DNA of 33,409 bases from Candidatus Aridivita willemsiae. Lineage in GTDB: Bacteria > Actinomycetota > CADDZG01 > WHSQ01. The stretch spans positions 1 through 33,409 of the forward strand of contig JACCZU010000081.1 in NCBI GenBank assembly GCA_013695835.1. The letters are read 5' to 3'. The notes under the pieces were generated by a model. That model saw nothing but the letters and a program-made list of their open reading frames with translations, did no database searches and was not told the DNA's origin. The translations under genes were made by a program, and so were the position numbers. Numbering within the stretch: the first letter of the stretch is position 1; each line of letters starts with the position of its first letter. Below, one piece after another: positions 9,968 through 18,142 of this stretch.

Positions 9968-9996
9968 AGTATAGGGGCCCGCAGGGATGATGTCAA
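9968..9996 (-). promoter_or_regulatory. Sigma70-type promoter TTGACA-N17-TATACT
   Basis: -35 TTGACA at 9996-9991, 17-nt spacer, -10 TATACT at 9973-9968, ~40 bp upstream of the 45-aa ORF. Confidence 0.75.
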
Positions 9997-10119
9997 ATCA
10001 ACCTTAAGCAGATGGGGGTTCAGGGCGTAGCTTATCAGGGAAATGACCGATTGAGCTTTATGAAAGCCTTCGTCGTCCCGGCGTTACCGCTCAGAAAGCT
10101 CGTCCGGACTAGGCGGCAG

Positions 10120-11280
10120 CTACCTGCCCATCCCCACGGACTGGGCCCTCTGCAGCGCCTTTCCCTCGGTGGCGAGGGCCGGGGCGATCATGACCTCGGC
10201 CTTCTGAAACTCCTTGATGTTGGCGTACCCGCACGTCGCCAGGCTCGTGCGAAGGGCGCCGAAGAGGTTGAGGCGGCCGTCGTTCTCACGCGCGGGGCCG
10301 ACCAGGATCTCCTCGAGCGTTCCGATGGTGGAAGTCCTCACCCTGGCCCCCCTCGGGAGCGTCGGGTGGAAAGTCGCCATACCCCAGTGGTAGCCGCGGC
10401 CGGGGGCCTCGGCGGCCGCCGCAAGGGGGGAGGCGATCATGACGGCGTCCGCCCCGCAGGCGATGGCCTTGGCGATGTCGCCACCCGTGCGCATGCCCCC
10501 GTCGGCGATGACGTGGCAGTAGCGGCCGGTCTCGTCGAGATGCCTTATGCGGGCGCCCGCCGCATCGGCTATCGCGGTCGCCTGGGGGACGCCGACCCCG
10601 ATGACGCCGCGGGTGGTGCACGCCGCCCCGGGACCCACTCCCACGAGGACGCCAACAGCACCGGTGCGCATCAGGTGCAGCGCAGTGGAATAGGAAGCGC
10701 ATCCGCCGACGATCACAGGGAGCTCATAGGTGGAGATGAAGCGCTTGAGATTGAGGGGCTCGGTCCGGCTCGAGACATGCTCGGCGGATACCACGGTTCC
10801 CTGGATAACGAGTATGTCGAGCTCTGCCTCGAGTGCGATCTTGTGCCAGCGCTCGACTTTCTGGGGGGTGAGAGACGCTATCGCCGTGACGCCGGCGTCC
10901 TTTACCTCTCGGATCCGCTTGTAGATGAGCTCCTCTTTGACGGGCTCGGCGTAAACGTCCTGCATCAGCAGGGTCGCTTTGGCGTCGGGCATCTCCGCAA
11001 TCTCGGCGAGGACCTCGTCGGGTTCCTCGTAGCGAGTCTGGAGGCCCTCGAGGTTGAGAACCGCCGTCCCGCCGAGGCGTCCGATGGCGATCGCCGTCTG
11101 CGGCGAGACGACGCCATCCATCGCAGACGCCATCAGCGGCAGCTCGAGCTTGAAGGCATCGAACTCCCACGAGATGTCGACGTCGTCAGCGTCCCGTGTG
11201 CGCCGGGACGGCACGATCGCGATGTCGTCAAACCCGTAGGCCCTGCGACCCGACTTGCCGATGCCGATGTCGATTTCCAT
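10120..11280 (-). CDS. guaB3: GuaB3 family IMP dehydrogenase/GMP reductase-related protein
   Basis: 386 aa, YGFDDIAIVPSRRTRDADDVDISWEFDAFKLELPLMASAMDGVVSP, VGVGPGAACTTRGVIGVGVPQATAI, IADGGMRTGGDIAKAIACGADAVMI; no CBS insertion. Confidence 0.9.
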   Translation of the reverse strand: MEIDIGIGKSGRRAYGFDDIAIVPSRRTRDADDVDISWEFDAFKLELPLMASAMDGVVSPQTAIAIGRLGGTAVLNLEGLQTRYEEPDEVLAEIAEMPDAKATLLMQDVYAEPVKEELIYKRIREVKDAGVTAIASLTPQKVERWHKIALEAELDILVIQGTVVSAEHVSSRTEPLNLKRFISTYELPVIVGGCASYSTALHLMRTGAVGVLVGVGPGAACTTRGVIGVGVPQATAIADAAGARIRHLDETGRYCHVIADGGMRTGGDIAKAIACGADAVMIASPLAAAAEAPGRGYHWGMATFHPTLPRGARVRTSTIGTLEEILVGPARENDGRLNLFGALRTSLATCGYANIKEFQKAEVMIAPALATEGKALQRAQSVGMGR

Positions 11281-11349
11281 TCCGGCGCTCCCCTCTGCTT
11301 TCGACGGCCGCCCGGTGCTTCTCTCGCCGGGTGCCCTATGGAACTTCTA

Positions 11350-12369
11350 TCACCAGCGGTCCGAGTCCTGACTAACACGGCGGCCCGACAGCTCATCGTC
11401 GAGGAGCTGGATGTCGGCATCCACCATCAGGGCCACGAGCTCGGGCAAGCTGGTTCGTGGTTTCCACCCGAGAGCCCGTGCGGCTTTGGAAGGGTCCCCG
11501 CGCAGGTGATCCACCTCGGACGGCCTGTAGTAGCCGGGATCGACCTCCACGTACTCGGCCCAATCGAGTCCGGCATGCTCGAACGCAAGCTCAGCGAACT
11601 CGCGCACCGTATGTGACTCGCCCGTGGCCACGACGTAGTCGTCCGGGTTGTCCTGTTGGAGCATCAACCACATGGCCTCGACATACTCGGGCGCGTAGCC
11701 CCAGTCGCGCTTGGCGTCGAGATTCCCGAGGTAGAGCTTGTCCTGAAGCCCGGCTTTTATTCGCGCTACTGCACGCGCGATCTTGCGAGTAACAAAGGTC
11801 TCGCCCCGGCGCGCGCTTTCGTGATTGAACAGGATTCCGTTGGACGCATGCAGGTCGTACGCCTCTCGATAGTTCACCGTTGCCCAGTAAGCGAACACCT
11901 TCGACACACCGTAGGGGCTCCGTGGGTGAAGCGGTGTCTGTTCGTTTTGCGGGGGCTCCGTCTGGCCGAACATCTCAGAGGAAGACGCTTGGTAGAAACG
12001 GGTCTGCACTCCCGATGCTCGAATCGCTTCGAGCACCCGGATCGTCCCCATCCCTGTCGTGTCTGCCGTGTACTCCGGAATCTCGAACGAGACCTTTACG
12101 TGGCTCTGTGCTCCGAGGTGGTAGATCTCGTCCGGCTCGAGGTCGCGAATCAGGTTGATGAGTGAACCCGAGTCGGACAGATCTCCGTAGTGAGTGAAGA
12201 AGCGGACGCCGCTTTCATGGGGGTCCCTGTAGATCGCATCGAGCCTCGACGTATTGAAGGACGATGCGCGCCGGATGAGCCCGTGGACCTCGTAGCCCTT
12301 CCCGAGCAGGAGCTCGGCGAGATAGGACCCATCCTGGCCGGTGACTCCCGTGATAAGGGCCGTTGACAT
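11350..12369 (-). CDS. gmd: GDP-mannose 4,6-dehydratase
   Basis: [59 protein letters not shown]. Confidence 0.96.
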   Translation of the reverse strand: MSTALITGVTGQDGSYLAELLLGKGYEVHGLIRRASSFNTSRLDAIYRDPHESGVRFFTHYGDLSDSGSLINLIRDLEPDEIYHLGAQSHVKVSFEIPEYTADTTGMGTIRVLEAIRASGVQTRFYQASSSEMFGQTEPPQNEQTPLHPRSPYGVSKVFAYWATVNYREAYDLHASNGILFNHESARRGETFVTRKIARAVARIKAGLQDKLYLGNLDAKRDWGYAPEYVEAMWLMLQQDNPDDYVVATGESHTVREFAELAFEHAGLDWAEYVEVDPGYYRPSEVDHLRGDPSKAARALGWKPRTSLPELVALMVDADIQLLDDELSGRRVSQDSDRW

Positions 12370-12476
12370 AGAGCAACCATAGGCCCTGATGCAAGCACCC
12401 ACCTAGAGCTAGTTTTTGGCCGCACCTGAAACTTTATTCCCCGATCATGGCCAATAACCGGGCGGGTTTTCTCATT

Positions 12477-12492
12477 TGTGAACCAAATCACA
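12477..12492. promoter_or_regulatory. CRP/GlxR-type operator TGTGAACCAAATCACA
   Basis: Perfect TGTGA-N6-TCACA dyad, ~85 bp upstream of the Rpf/SLT-like gene. Confidence 0.7.
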
Positions 12493-12497
12493 TGCAT

Positions 12498-12511
12498 TCC
12501 CTGTACAGGGA
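12498..12511. promoter_or_regulatory. 14-bp perfect palindrome TCCCTGTACAGGGA, possible second operator
   Basis: Self-complementary sequence in the same intergenic region; overlaps a possible -35 (TGTACA) 17 nt upstream of TAGCCT. Confidence 0.45.
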
Positions 12512-12577
12512 GCAGCTCACGCGCTAGCCTCGTGCGCTTACGCCAAGGCGGAACCAGGCGAAAGTGGAGGATTCGAC

Positions 12578-13276
12578 ATGAAGGGTTTGACTTTCGGCGC
12601 GAAGGCGCGCCGAAAAACGATGCTCAGGCGCTGGATCAACGCCGCCTGGGTGCTTTCCATGGGAGCGGCCCTTGCAGGCATCCCGGGCGCCAACCTCGGG
12701 GTGGACACGATCTCCCGATTGGCGGAGAGCCCGGCGCGCCGGGGATACGAGGCAAGCGAGAGCACAAGCGGGCTCATCGCCTTCCGCAGAAGGGTCTTCG
12801 AGCTCAGACCCAAGCCGAAGCCCCGGCCCGAGCCCGAGCCGGCCATCGAAATCGACATCGAAGCGCTGCCTCAAGAGACAACAGAAGGCTCTATCGCAGG
12901 CAGCGATTCCTTAGGCAGTGATTCTTCAACAGGAGACACTTCGAGCTCGGACACGACTTCGGAATCTCTGTTGAGCGAACCGGTCGACCAACCGGCCAGC
13001 TCGTTTGCACCGTCGGGATCCATAACAGGGACGATCTACGATGCGGCCGCTCAGTACGGCGTCGACGGTTCCTATCTCGTTTCGATCGCGCATTGCGAAT
13101 CGAGCCTGAACCCGCAGGCGGTCAGCTCGGCCGGGTACTACGGACTGTTCCAGTTCGACTACGCCACCTGGAATGAATATGGATACGGATCGATCTACGA
13201 CCCGGCCGCCCAGGCGGCTACGGCCGCCGAGCTCATAGCTGCAGGGGAATCCGACCGCTGGCCCAACTGTGCCTGA
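12578..13276 (+). CDS. Secreted transglycosylase (Rpf/SLT-like lysozyme fold)
   Basis: SD GGAGG-N7-ATG; N-terminal TM/signal, Ser/Thr-rich linker, C-terminal IYDAAAQYGVDGSYLVSIAHCESSLNPQAVSSAGYYGLFQFDYATWNEYGYG. Confidence 0.85.
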   Translation: MKGLTFGAKARRKTMLRRWINAAWVLSMGAALAGIPGANLGVDTISRLAESPARRGYEASESTSGLIAFRRRVFELRPKPKPRPEPEPAIEIDIEALPQETTEGSIAGSDSLGSDSSTGDTSSSDTTSESLLSEPVDQPASSFAPSGSITGTIYDAAAQYGVDGSYLVSIAHCESSLNPQAVSSAGYYGLFQFDYATWNEYGYGSIYDPAAQAATAAELIAAGESDRWPNCA

Positions 13277-13288
13277 TCCCAGGACGGG

Positions 13289-13711
13289 TCAGCGGGCGCG
13301 CATGAAGATGTGGACGTGATCGGGGGGGGTTGGGTGGTCGCCGACCTTCTCGAAGTACTCAACGACTGAATCGGGTAGCTTCTCGAAGCCGGCCTCGCCA
13401 AAGGCAAGCTGCCTGTAGAAGTCGACGTTCTCGGGATGAGTTACCAACCACATCGTCCCGCCCCTTGAGTTCATTGCCGTCTGCATGAGCCGAAGGCCAA
13501 TGCCTTGGCGCCGGTGGTCTTCGTGTACGAGGAGGTCGTCGACGACGAGCGATTGGGGCTGCACCTCGACGAGCCGGACGCAACCAACAACGGCGCCGTC
13601 CCTGGCGATGAATGCAGTGCCTTCGTCGAGGTTCACGTTCGTGTAACCATGGCCGTTCAATAGCTCTGAGATGTCTGACCGATCATGGCGCGTTGCCCTC
13701 GTAACGAACAT
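13289..13711 (-). CDS. GNAT family N-acetyltransferase
   Basis: VVDDLLVHEDHRRQGIGLRLMQTAM acetyl-CoA binding motif. Confidence 0.85.
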   Translation of the reverse strand: MFVTRATRHDRSDISELLNGHGYTNVNLDEGTAFIARDGAVVGCVRLVEVQPQSLVVDDLLVHEDHRRQGIGLRLMQTAMNSRGGTMWLVTHPENVDFYRQLAFGEAGFEKLPDSVVEYFEKVGDHPTPPDHVHIFMRAR

Positions 13712-13719
13712 GCCGCCGG

Positions 13720-14616
13720 CTAACCCGGCGCTCCTGCGAGGGCGGCGCACGCCGACTTGAGCTCGTCGAGGGCCTCTTGGGGCACGTTCACTCCACACTT
13801 TCCCCCCGGAAGAGCCCTGTCCGGGCGCATGTCCCCGTGATAGTCGCTGCCGCCGGAAACGATCAGGCCCTTCCGCTTCCCGATATCCCGATAGGGTTCC
13901 TGCTCGAGCTCGGTCAGATCTCCGTGATAACCCTCGATGCCTTTTAGGCCCGCTTCCACGAGCTCGTCGACAAAGCGGCCGAGCTCGTCGAGGCCCAGCT
14001 GCAGGGTGAAGGGATGAGCGAGGACGGGCACTACCCCCGCTTCGATCATCAGCTCGGTCGCCTCGCCGGGCCTGTACAACTTCCTTGTGATGTATGCCTT
14101 GGCGCCCTTGGCCAGGTAGTCATCAAACGCGCTCTGATAGTCGGCGACGGCGCCGTGGCGAACGAGGACCTCGGCGAAGTGGGGACGTCCGATCTGAGCT
14201 CCAGGACCACCCGCCTCGTTCTCGACCTCTTCGAAAGTCACCGGAATGCCGAGCTCGTTGAGGCGCTTCACGATGACGTGATTGCGCCACAGACGCGCCT
14301 CCTGCAGCTCGGCAAGCGCGGCGGAGAGGGGATTGTCCGAGAGTGGGATGAAGTAACCGAGCAGGTGCATGGTCGGACGCGCGCTCGGATGGAATCCCCT
14401 GTCCTCGATATCAGCGATGTCGCATGAGATCTCAACGCCCGGAATCACTTCGACGTCGAGCTGCCGTCCGGCTGCCACCGCTTCGGCGCAGCCGGCGTCG
14501 TTGTCGTGATCGGTGACGGCGATGGCGGCAAGGCCGGCGGCCGCTGCCTTGGTCACGAGCCCGGCCGGCGAGTCACCGCCGTCGGACACCGTCGTATGGG
14601 CATGAAGATCGATCAC
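13720..14616 (-). CDS. PHP domain phosphoesterase (TrpH/YciV-like)
   Basis: MIDLHAHTTVSDGGDSPAGLV, AVTDHDN, PGVEISCD, VLAHPF, SGGSDYHGD. Confidence 0.9.
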   Translation of the reverse strand: MIDLHAHTTVSDGGDSPAGLVTKAAAAGLAAIAVTDHDNDAGCAEAVAAGRQLDVEVIPGVEISCDIADIEDRGFHPSARPTMHLLGYFIPLSDNPLSAALAELQEARLWRNHVIVKRLNELGIPVTFEEVENEAGGPGAQIGRPHFAEVLVRHGAVADYQSAFDDYLAKGAKAYITRKLYRPGEATELMIEAGVVPVLAHPFTLQLGLDELGRFVDELVEAGLKGIEGYHGDLTELEQEPYRDIGKRKGLIVSGGSDYHGDMRPDRALPGGKCGVNVPQEALDELKSACAALAGAPG

Positions 14617-14694
14617 AGGCCCGCATTCCTCGCGCTTTGCCGGCGGTGCTCGGGAGGGGACACGCCACCGAAGCCCCTCTCGCGACGGAGCACT

Positions 14695-15240
14695 CTATGC
14701 CTCGATGTACTTGAGCTCTATGAGCCTGTCCATCACCTTTTTGGCCGACTCCTGAACCGTTTCCGTGTCTGTGTGGCAGGTGATCTCGGGGGCTTCAGGG
14801 GCCTCGTAAGGATCGTCGATACCCGTGAATCCCTTGATCTCGCCTGCGCGTGCTTTTGCGTAGAGCCCCTTGACGTCGCGCTCCTCGCAAACCTCGAGCG
14901 GGGCGTCCGCATATATCTCGACAAAGTCCTTGATCATGGCGCGCGCTTCGTGCCTCACCCGCCTGTAGGGCGAGATGGCGGCTGTGATTACGAAGACGCC
15001 GTTGCGCTGGAGCAGGTGGGCGACGAAAGCGATCCGGCGAATATTGATGTCGCGGTCCTCCTTGGAGAAACCAAGCCCCTTCGAAAGGTTCTCTCGCACA
15101 ACATCGCCGTCGAGTATCTCGACCGGCACACCCGCCCCCAAGAGCTCGTTCTCAACCTCTTGCGCGATGGTCGTCTTGCCCGATCCCGAGAGGCCTGTGA
15201 ACCACAGCACACAACCTCGCTCGCGGTTAGCTTGCTTCAT
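14695..15240 (-). CDS. cysC: Adenylylsulfate kinase
   Basis: [53 protein letters not shown]. Confidence 0.96.
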   Translation of the reverse strand: MKQANRERGCVLWFTGLSGSGKTTIAQEVENELLGAGVPVEILDGDVVRENLSKGLGFSKEDRDINIRRIAFVAHLLQRNGVFVITAAISPYRRVRHEARAMIKDFVEIYADAPLEVCEERDVKGLYAKARAGEIKGFTGIDDPYEAPEAPEITCHTDTETVQESAKKVMDRLIELKYIEA

Positions 15241-15265
15241 AAGAGGCTTCCTTTCGTTGGTGGTC

Positions 15266-16741
15266 TCAGTTGGCTCTTAGAGCGCTCTTGCCGAGCGCGC
15301 CGGGCGCAGGGTCAAGACCGAACAGGTCCATGATCGTGCAGTGCACATCATAGAGGTGCAGCCCTTGGAGCTCACCGCTCGGCCCTCCCGGTGCATTGTT
15401 CATGATGAAGATGCCTTGCTCTGCATGGTTGGCTTCATCGGGGCCGGTGTCGTTCTCGAATGTGTAGGTCGAGCCGTGCCCGAGCGATCCGACCGAACGC
15501 CACCTCAACTCCCCGAAAATGACGATGAGATCGGGGGCGACGCGATTCTGATCCTTGTAGATCTCCTCGGGTTTGAGCGCTTTATTGCCGAGATGGTTGC
15601 CTTCGTGATCGACCATCGACTCGATCTTGTCGACGAGCTCGTCCCGCACCCACTCGTAGTCGGAGGCGGGAATGGTCCCCTCGGGCTCGCGTCCCTCAAC
15701 GTTCAAGAACAAACGCCCGTAATACCCACCATCACCCCACGCCGTAGTCCTGCTCCAGTCAATCGGTAACTTGTCGATCGGGGTGATCTCGGATGGGATG
15801 TCTTCGGCGAAGGAAAGATAGCCCTCAGAGGCAAGCCACTCGTTGAAGCAGATGCCGCCGACCATCGCCTTGGCGCCGTGGTCCGACACCACAAGCACGG
15901 TCGTGGCGTCGTCGACGTGCTTGTCCAGGATCTCGCCGATCTTGCCGTCGAGATAGCGGTAGTAGTCGCGCAAGGACTCGAGATAGGGATTGCCCGGTTC
16001 GTGGCGGGGGTGGTTCGGATCGATGAAGCTCCAGATGCCGTGATTGAGCCGGTCCGGGCCCATCTCGACCATCGCAAAGAAGTCCCAGGGCTTGGTCGAC
16101 AAGAGATAATCGGCCGTCTTGAATCGTTGCTCGGTCATCTTGTAGGCCTCGTCGATGATGTAGTCGGTATCGTCTGTACGGAAGTTGCGGATATCAAATA
16201 TGTAGTCGCCGACCGCGGCTTCCAGCTCACCCTTGAGCTCTTTGGGCCAGGTGTAGTCGGCGTCATTGCTCGGTGTCAGAAAGCAGCCGATCTGAACACC
16301 ATTTACCTTCTTGGGGGGATACGACGGCGGCACCGACATCACGATGCAGTCTTTCCCCGCCTCGGACAAGAGATCCCATGCCGTCGGCTCCTTGACTGCC
16401 CACGATGTGGCGAAGGTGAGGCCGTCGTAGGTGTGATCCTTGCGGTTGCGGAAGCCGTAGATGCCCAAGGTACCCGGGTCCTTCGAGGTCATCATGCACA
16501 TCCAGGCGGGGACGGTGATCGGCGGTACGATGGAATCGAGCTTGCCCCAGGCCCCGTTCTCTCGCAGCTTAGTGAGGTTGGGAATCTCCGAGGCGTACTC
16601 GTCGAAGACGTGCTCGGGTGGGGCACAGTCGAGTCCAAGCACCATGACCTTGCGCTGCCCGTTGCCTGCGGGGGCCCGCTTTGGTTGCTCGCTCGGGCTT
16701 TCCTCAACGCCCTTCTTCTTGAACTTGTCTAGCAGACGCAT
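15266..16741 (-). CDS. Alkaline-phosphatase-superfamily phosphohydrolase/phosphodiesterase
   Basis: [92 protein letters not shown]. Confidence 0.88.
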   Translation of the reverse strand: MRLLDKFKKKGVEESPSEQPKRAPAGNGQRKVMVLGLDCAPPEHVFDEYASEIPNLTKLRENGAWGKLDSIVPPITVPAWMCMMTSKDPGTLGIYGFRNRKDHTYDGLTFATSWAVKEPTAWDLLSEAGKDCIVMSVPPSYPPKKVNGVQIGCFLTPSNDADYTWPKELKGELEAAVGDYIFDIRNFRTDDTDYIIDEAYKMTEQRFKTADYLLSTKPWDFFAMVEMGPDRLNHGIWSFIDPNHPRHEPGNPYLESLRDYYRYLDGKIGEILDKHVDDATTVLVVSDHGAKAMVGGICFNEWLASEGYLSFAEDIPSEITPIDKLPIDWSRTTAWGDGGYYGRLFLNVEGREPEGTIPASDYEWVRDELVDKIESMVDHEGNHLGNKALKPEEIYKDQNRVAPDLIVIFGELRWRSVGSLGHGSTYTFENDTGPDEANHAEQGIFIMNNAPGGPSGELQGLHLYDVHCTIMDLFGLDPAPGALGKSALRAN

Positions 16742-16790
16742 CTAATCCTCTCCCAACCCTTGCCGTCCACGCTTCTTAGGTAGTCAACTG

Positions 16791-17978
16791 CTACGAGCCG
16801 CTGCCGGCGCGTGCGTCATCGATCAAAATGCGGGCCACCTCCGGCCGCGAGAAATGCGGGGAAGGTTCCTCGCCTCTGGTGAGCATCTCGCGCACCTGCG
16901 TCCCCGACAGAAAGACACGATCCTCTTTGCCATGAGGGCAAGTCTTGCCGGAAGCCATCTGCTCACAGAGGTTGCACCAGAAGGAGTGCTCGAACTTGAG
17001 CGGCCAGATGCCGAGCTCTCCGGATTCGAACTCCTCGAAGATCTCCTGCGCGTCGTAGCTGCCGTAGTAGTCGCCGACTCCGGCATGATCGCGTCCGATG
17101 ATCATGTGGGTCATGCCGTAATTCTTGCGCAGGAGAGCGTGCCAGATCGCTTCGCGCGGACCGGCATAGCGCATCGCGGCAGGAAAGACGGACAAGACGA
17201 CGCGCTCGTTGGGGTAGTACTTCTCGATCAGGACCTCGTAGCACTTCATGCGAGTCTCGGCGGGGATGTCATCGCCTTTGGTGCCGCCCACGAGAGGGTG
17301 AATGACGAGGCCGTCCACTATCTCGAGCGCACATTTCGTGAGGTACTCGTGAGCTCGATGGATCGGGTTTCTCGTTTGAAACGCCACTGCCGTCTTCCAC
17401 CCCTCCTTGGCGATCCTGTCCCTGAGCTGGACGGGGGTTAGACGATAGGACGCGAACTCGCCCTCGAAAGGGTTTGTAAGGACGGTGACCTCACCGCCCA
17501 CGTAGTGAGGTGCCTGGCCGTAGAGGAAGGCAACCCCCGGATGCTTGTCGTCGGTTGTCCTGTAGGTGAGCTGCGCCTCGCCAGCGACGTCGTAATCGAA
17601 AACGTCTTCGACATCGATCACCGCGACCGGCCGGCCTTCGTGTGTGATGGCGGCCCTGCCGGCTCCGTCGAGCCCGGCGATCTCCTCGTCGGTGGCGGAA
17701 AGGGTGATGGGAAGGCTCCATGGGAGGCCGCTTGCCAGCCGCATCTCGCCCACGACGGGAGCGTAGTCCGCCTGTGTCATGAAGCCGCGGTTGGGTGAGA
17801 CGGCGCCCACCGCAAGGAGCTCGAGGTCGGACAGGATGCGCCGGCCCTTGGCCTCGATCTGGGGCAGATCCGCTGCAGCCGCCACGAGATCGGCCAGTTC
17901 GGTGCCGGTCGCAAGGCGAAGCTCGAGCGAGCCTCCGTGAGGTGGATGCCCTGCAGCATCCTTGAGCGTGCTCGGCAT
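16791..17978 (-). CDS. sat: Sulfate adenylyltransferase (ATP sulfurylase)
   Basis: VAFQTRNPIHRAHEYLTKCALE, MIIGRDHAGVGDYYGSYDAQEIFEEF; ATG at 17978. Confidence 0.96.
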   Translation of the reverse strand: MPSTLKDAAGHPPHGGSLELRLATGTELADLVAAAADLPQIEAKGRRILSDLELLAVGAVSPNRGFMTQADYAPVVGEMRLASGLPWSLPITLSATDEEIAGLDGAGRAAITHEGRPVAVIDVEDVFDYDVAGEAQLTYRTTDDKHPGVAFLYGQAPHYVGGEVTVLTNPFEGEFASYRLTPVQLRDRIAKEGWKTAVAFQTRNPIHRAHEYLTKCALEIVDGLVIHPLVGGTKGDDIPAETRMKCYEVLIEKYYPNERVVLSVFPAAMRYAGPREAIWHALLRKNYGMTHMIIGRDHAGVGDYYGSYDAQEIFEEFESGELGIWPLKFEHSFWCNLCEQMASGKTCPHGKEDRVFLSGTQVREMLTRGEEPSPHFSRPEVARILIDDARAGSGS

Positions 17979-18104
17979 GATGAGTCCTCCATGATTCGCT
18001 AGGTCTTCGAACGGATGTGCCTGAGGCACCGTGCGCCGGGGTCCGGCAGCCGGGTCAAATAGATGGCGGACTCGCTCGGCGCCGGCCGGGCACACTCCTA
18101 TAAC

Positions 18105-18114
18105 ACTCCGGAGT
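18105..18114. promoter_or_regulatory. Palindrome ACTCCGGAGT upstream of sat, possible operator
   Basis: 10-bp perfect palindrome in the sat / M23 divergent spacer. Confidence 0.3.
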
Positions 18115-18142
18115 CTATCAGCAGGAGGGTGCGAATGCAGGC

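Noticed and set aside
10012-11616. Long + strand ORF (534 aa) antisense to guaB3 and gmd
   Set aside because: Spans two clearly coding minus-strand genes and shows no recognisable domain.
11350-12369. Capsule/O-antigen cluster based on gmd and the Wzx-like flippase
   Set aside because: The two genes are ~5 kb apart among housekeeping genes, with no glycosyltransferases or GDP-fucose synthase in the window.
12420-12577. Possible ydaO-type (c-di-AMP) riboswitch before the Rpf-like gene, as in some actinobacteria
   Set aside because: Leader is too short and the conserved ydaO motifs were not seen; a CRP-like site explains the region better.
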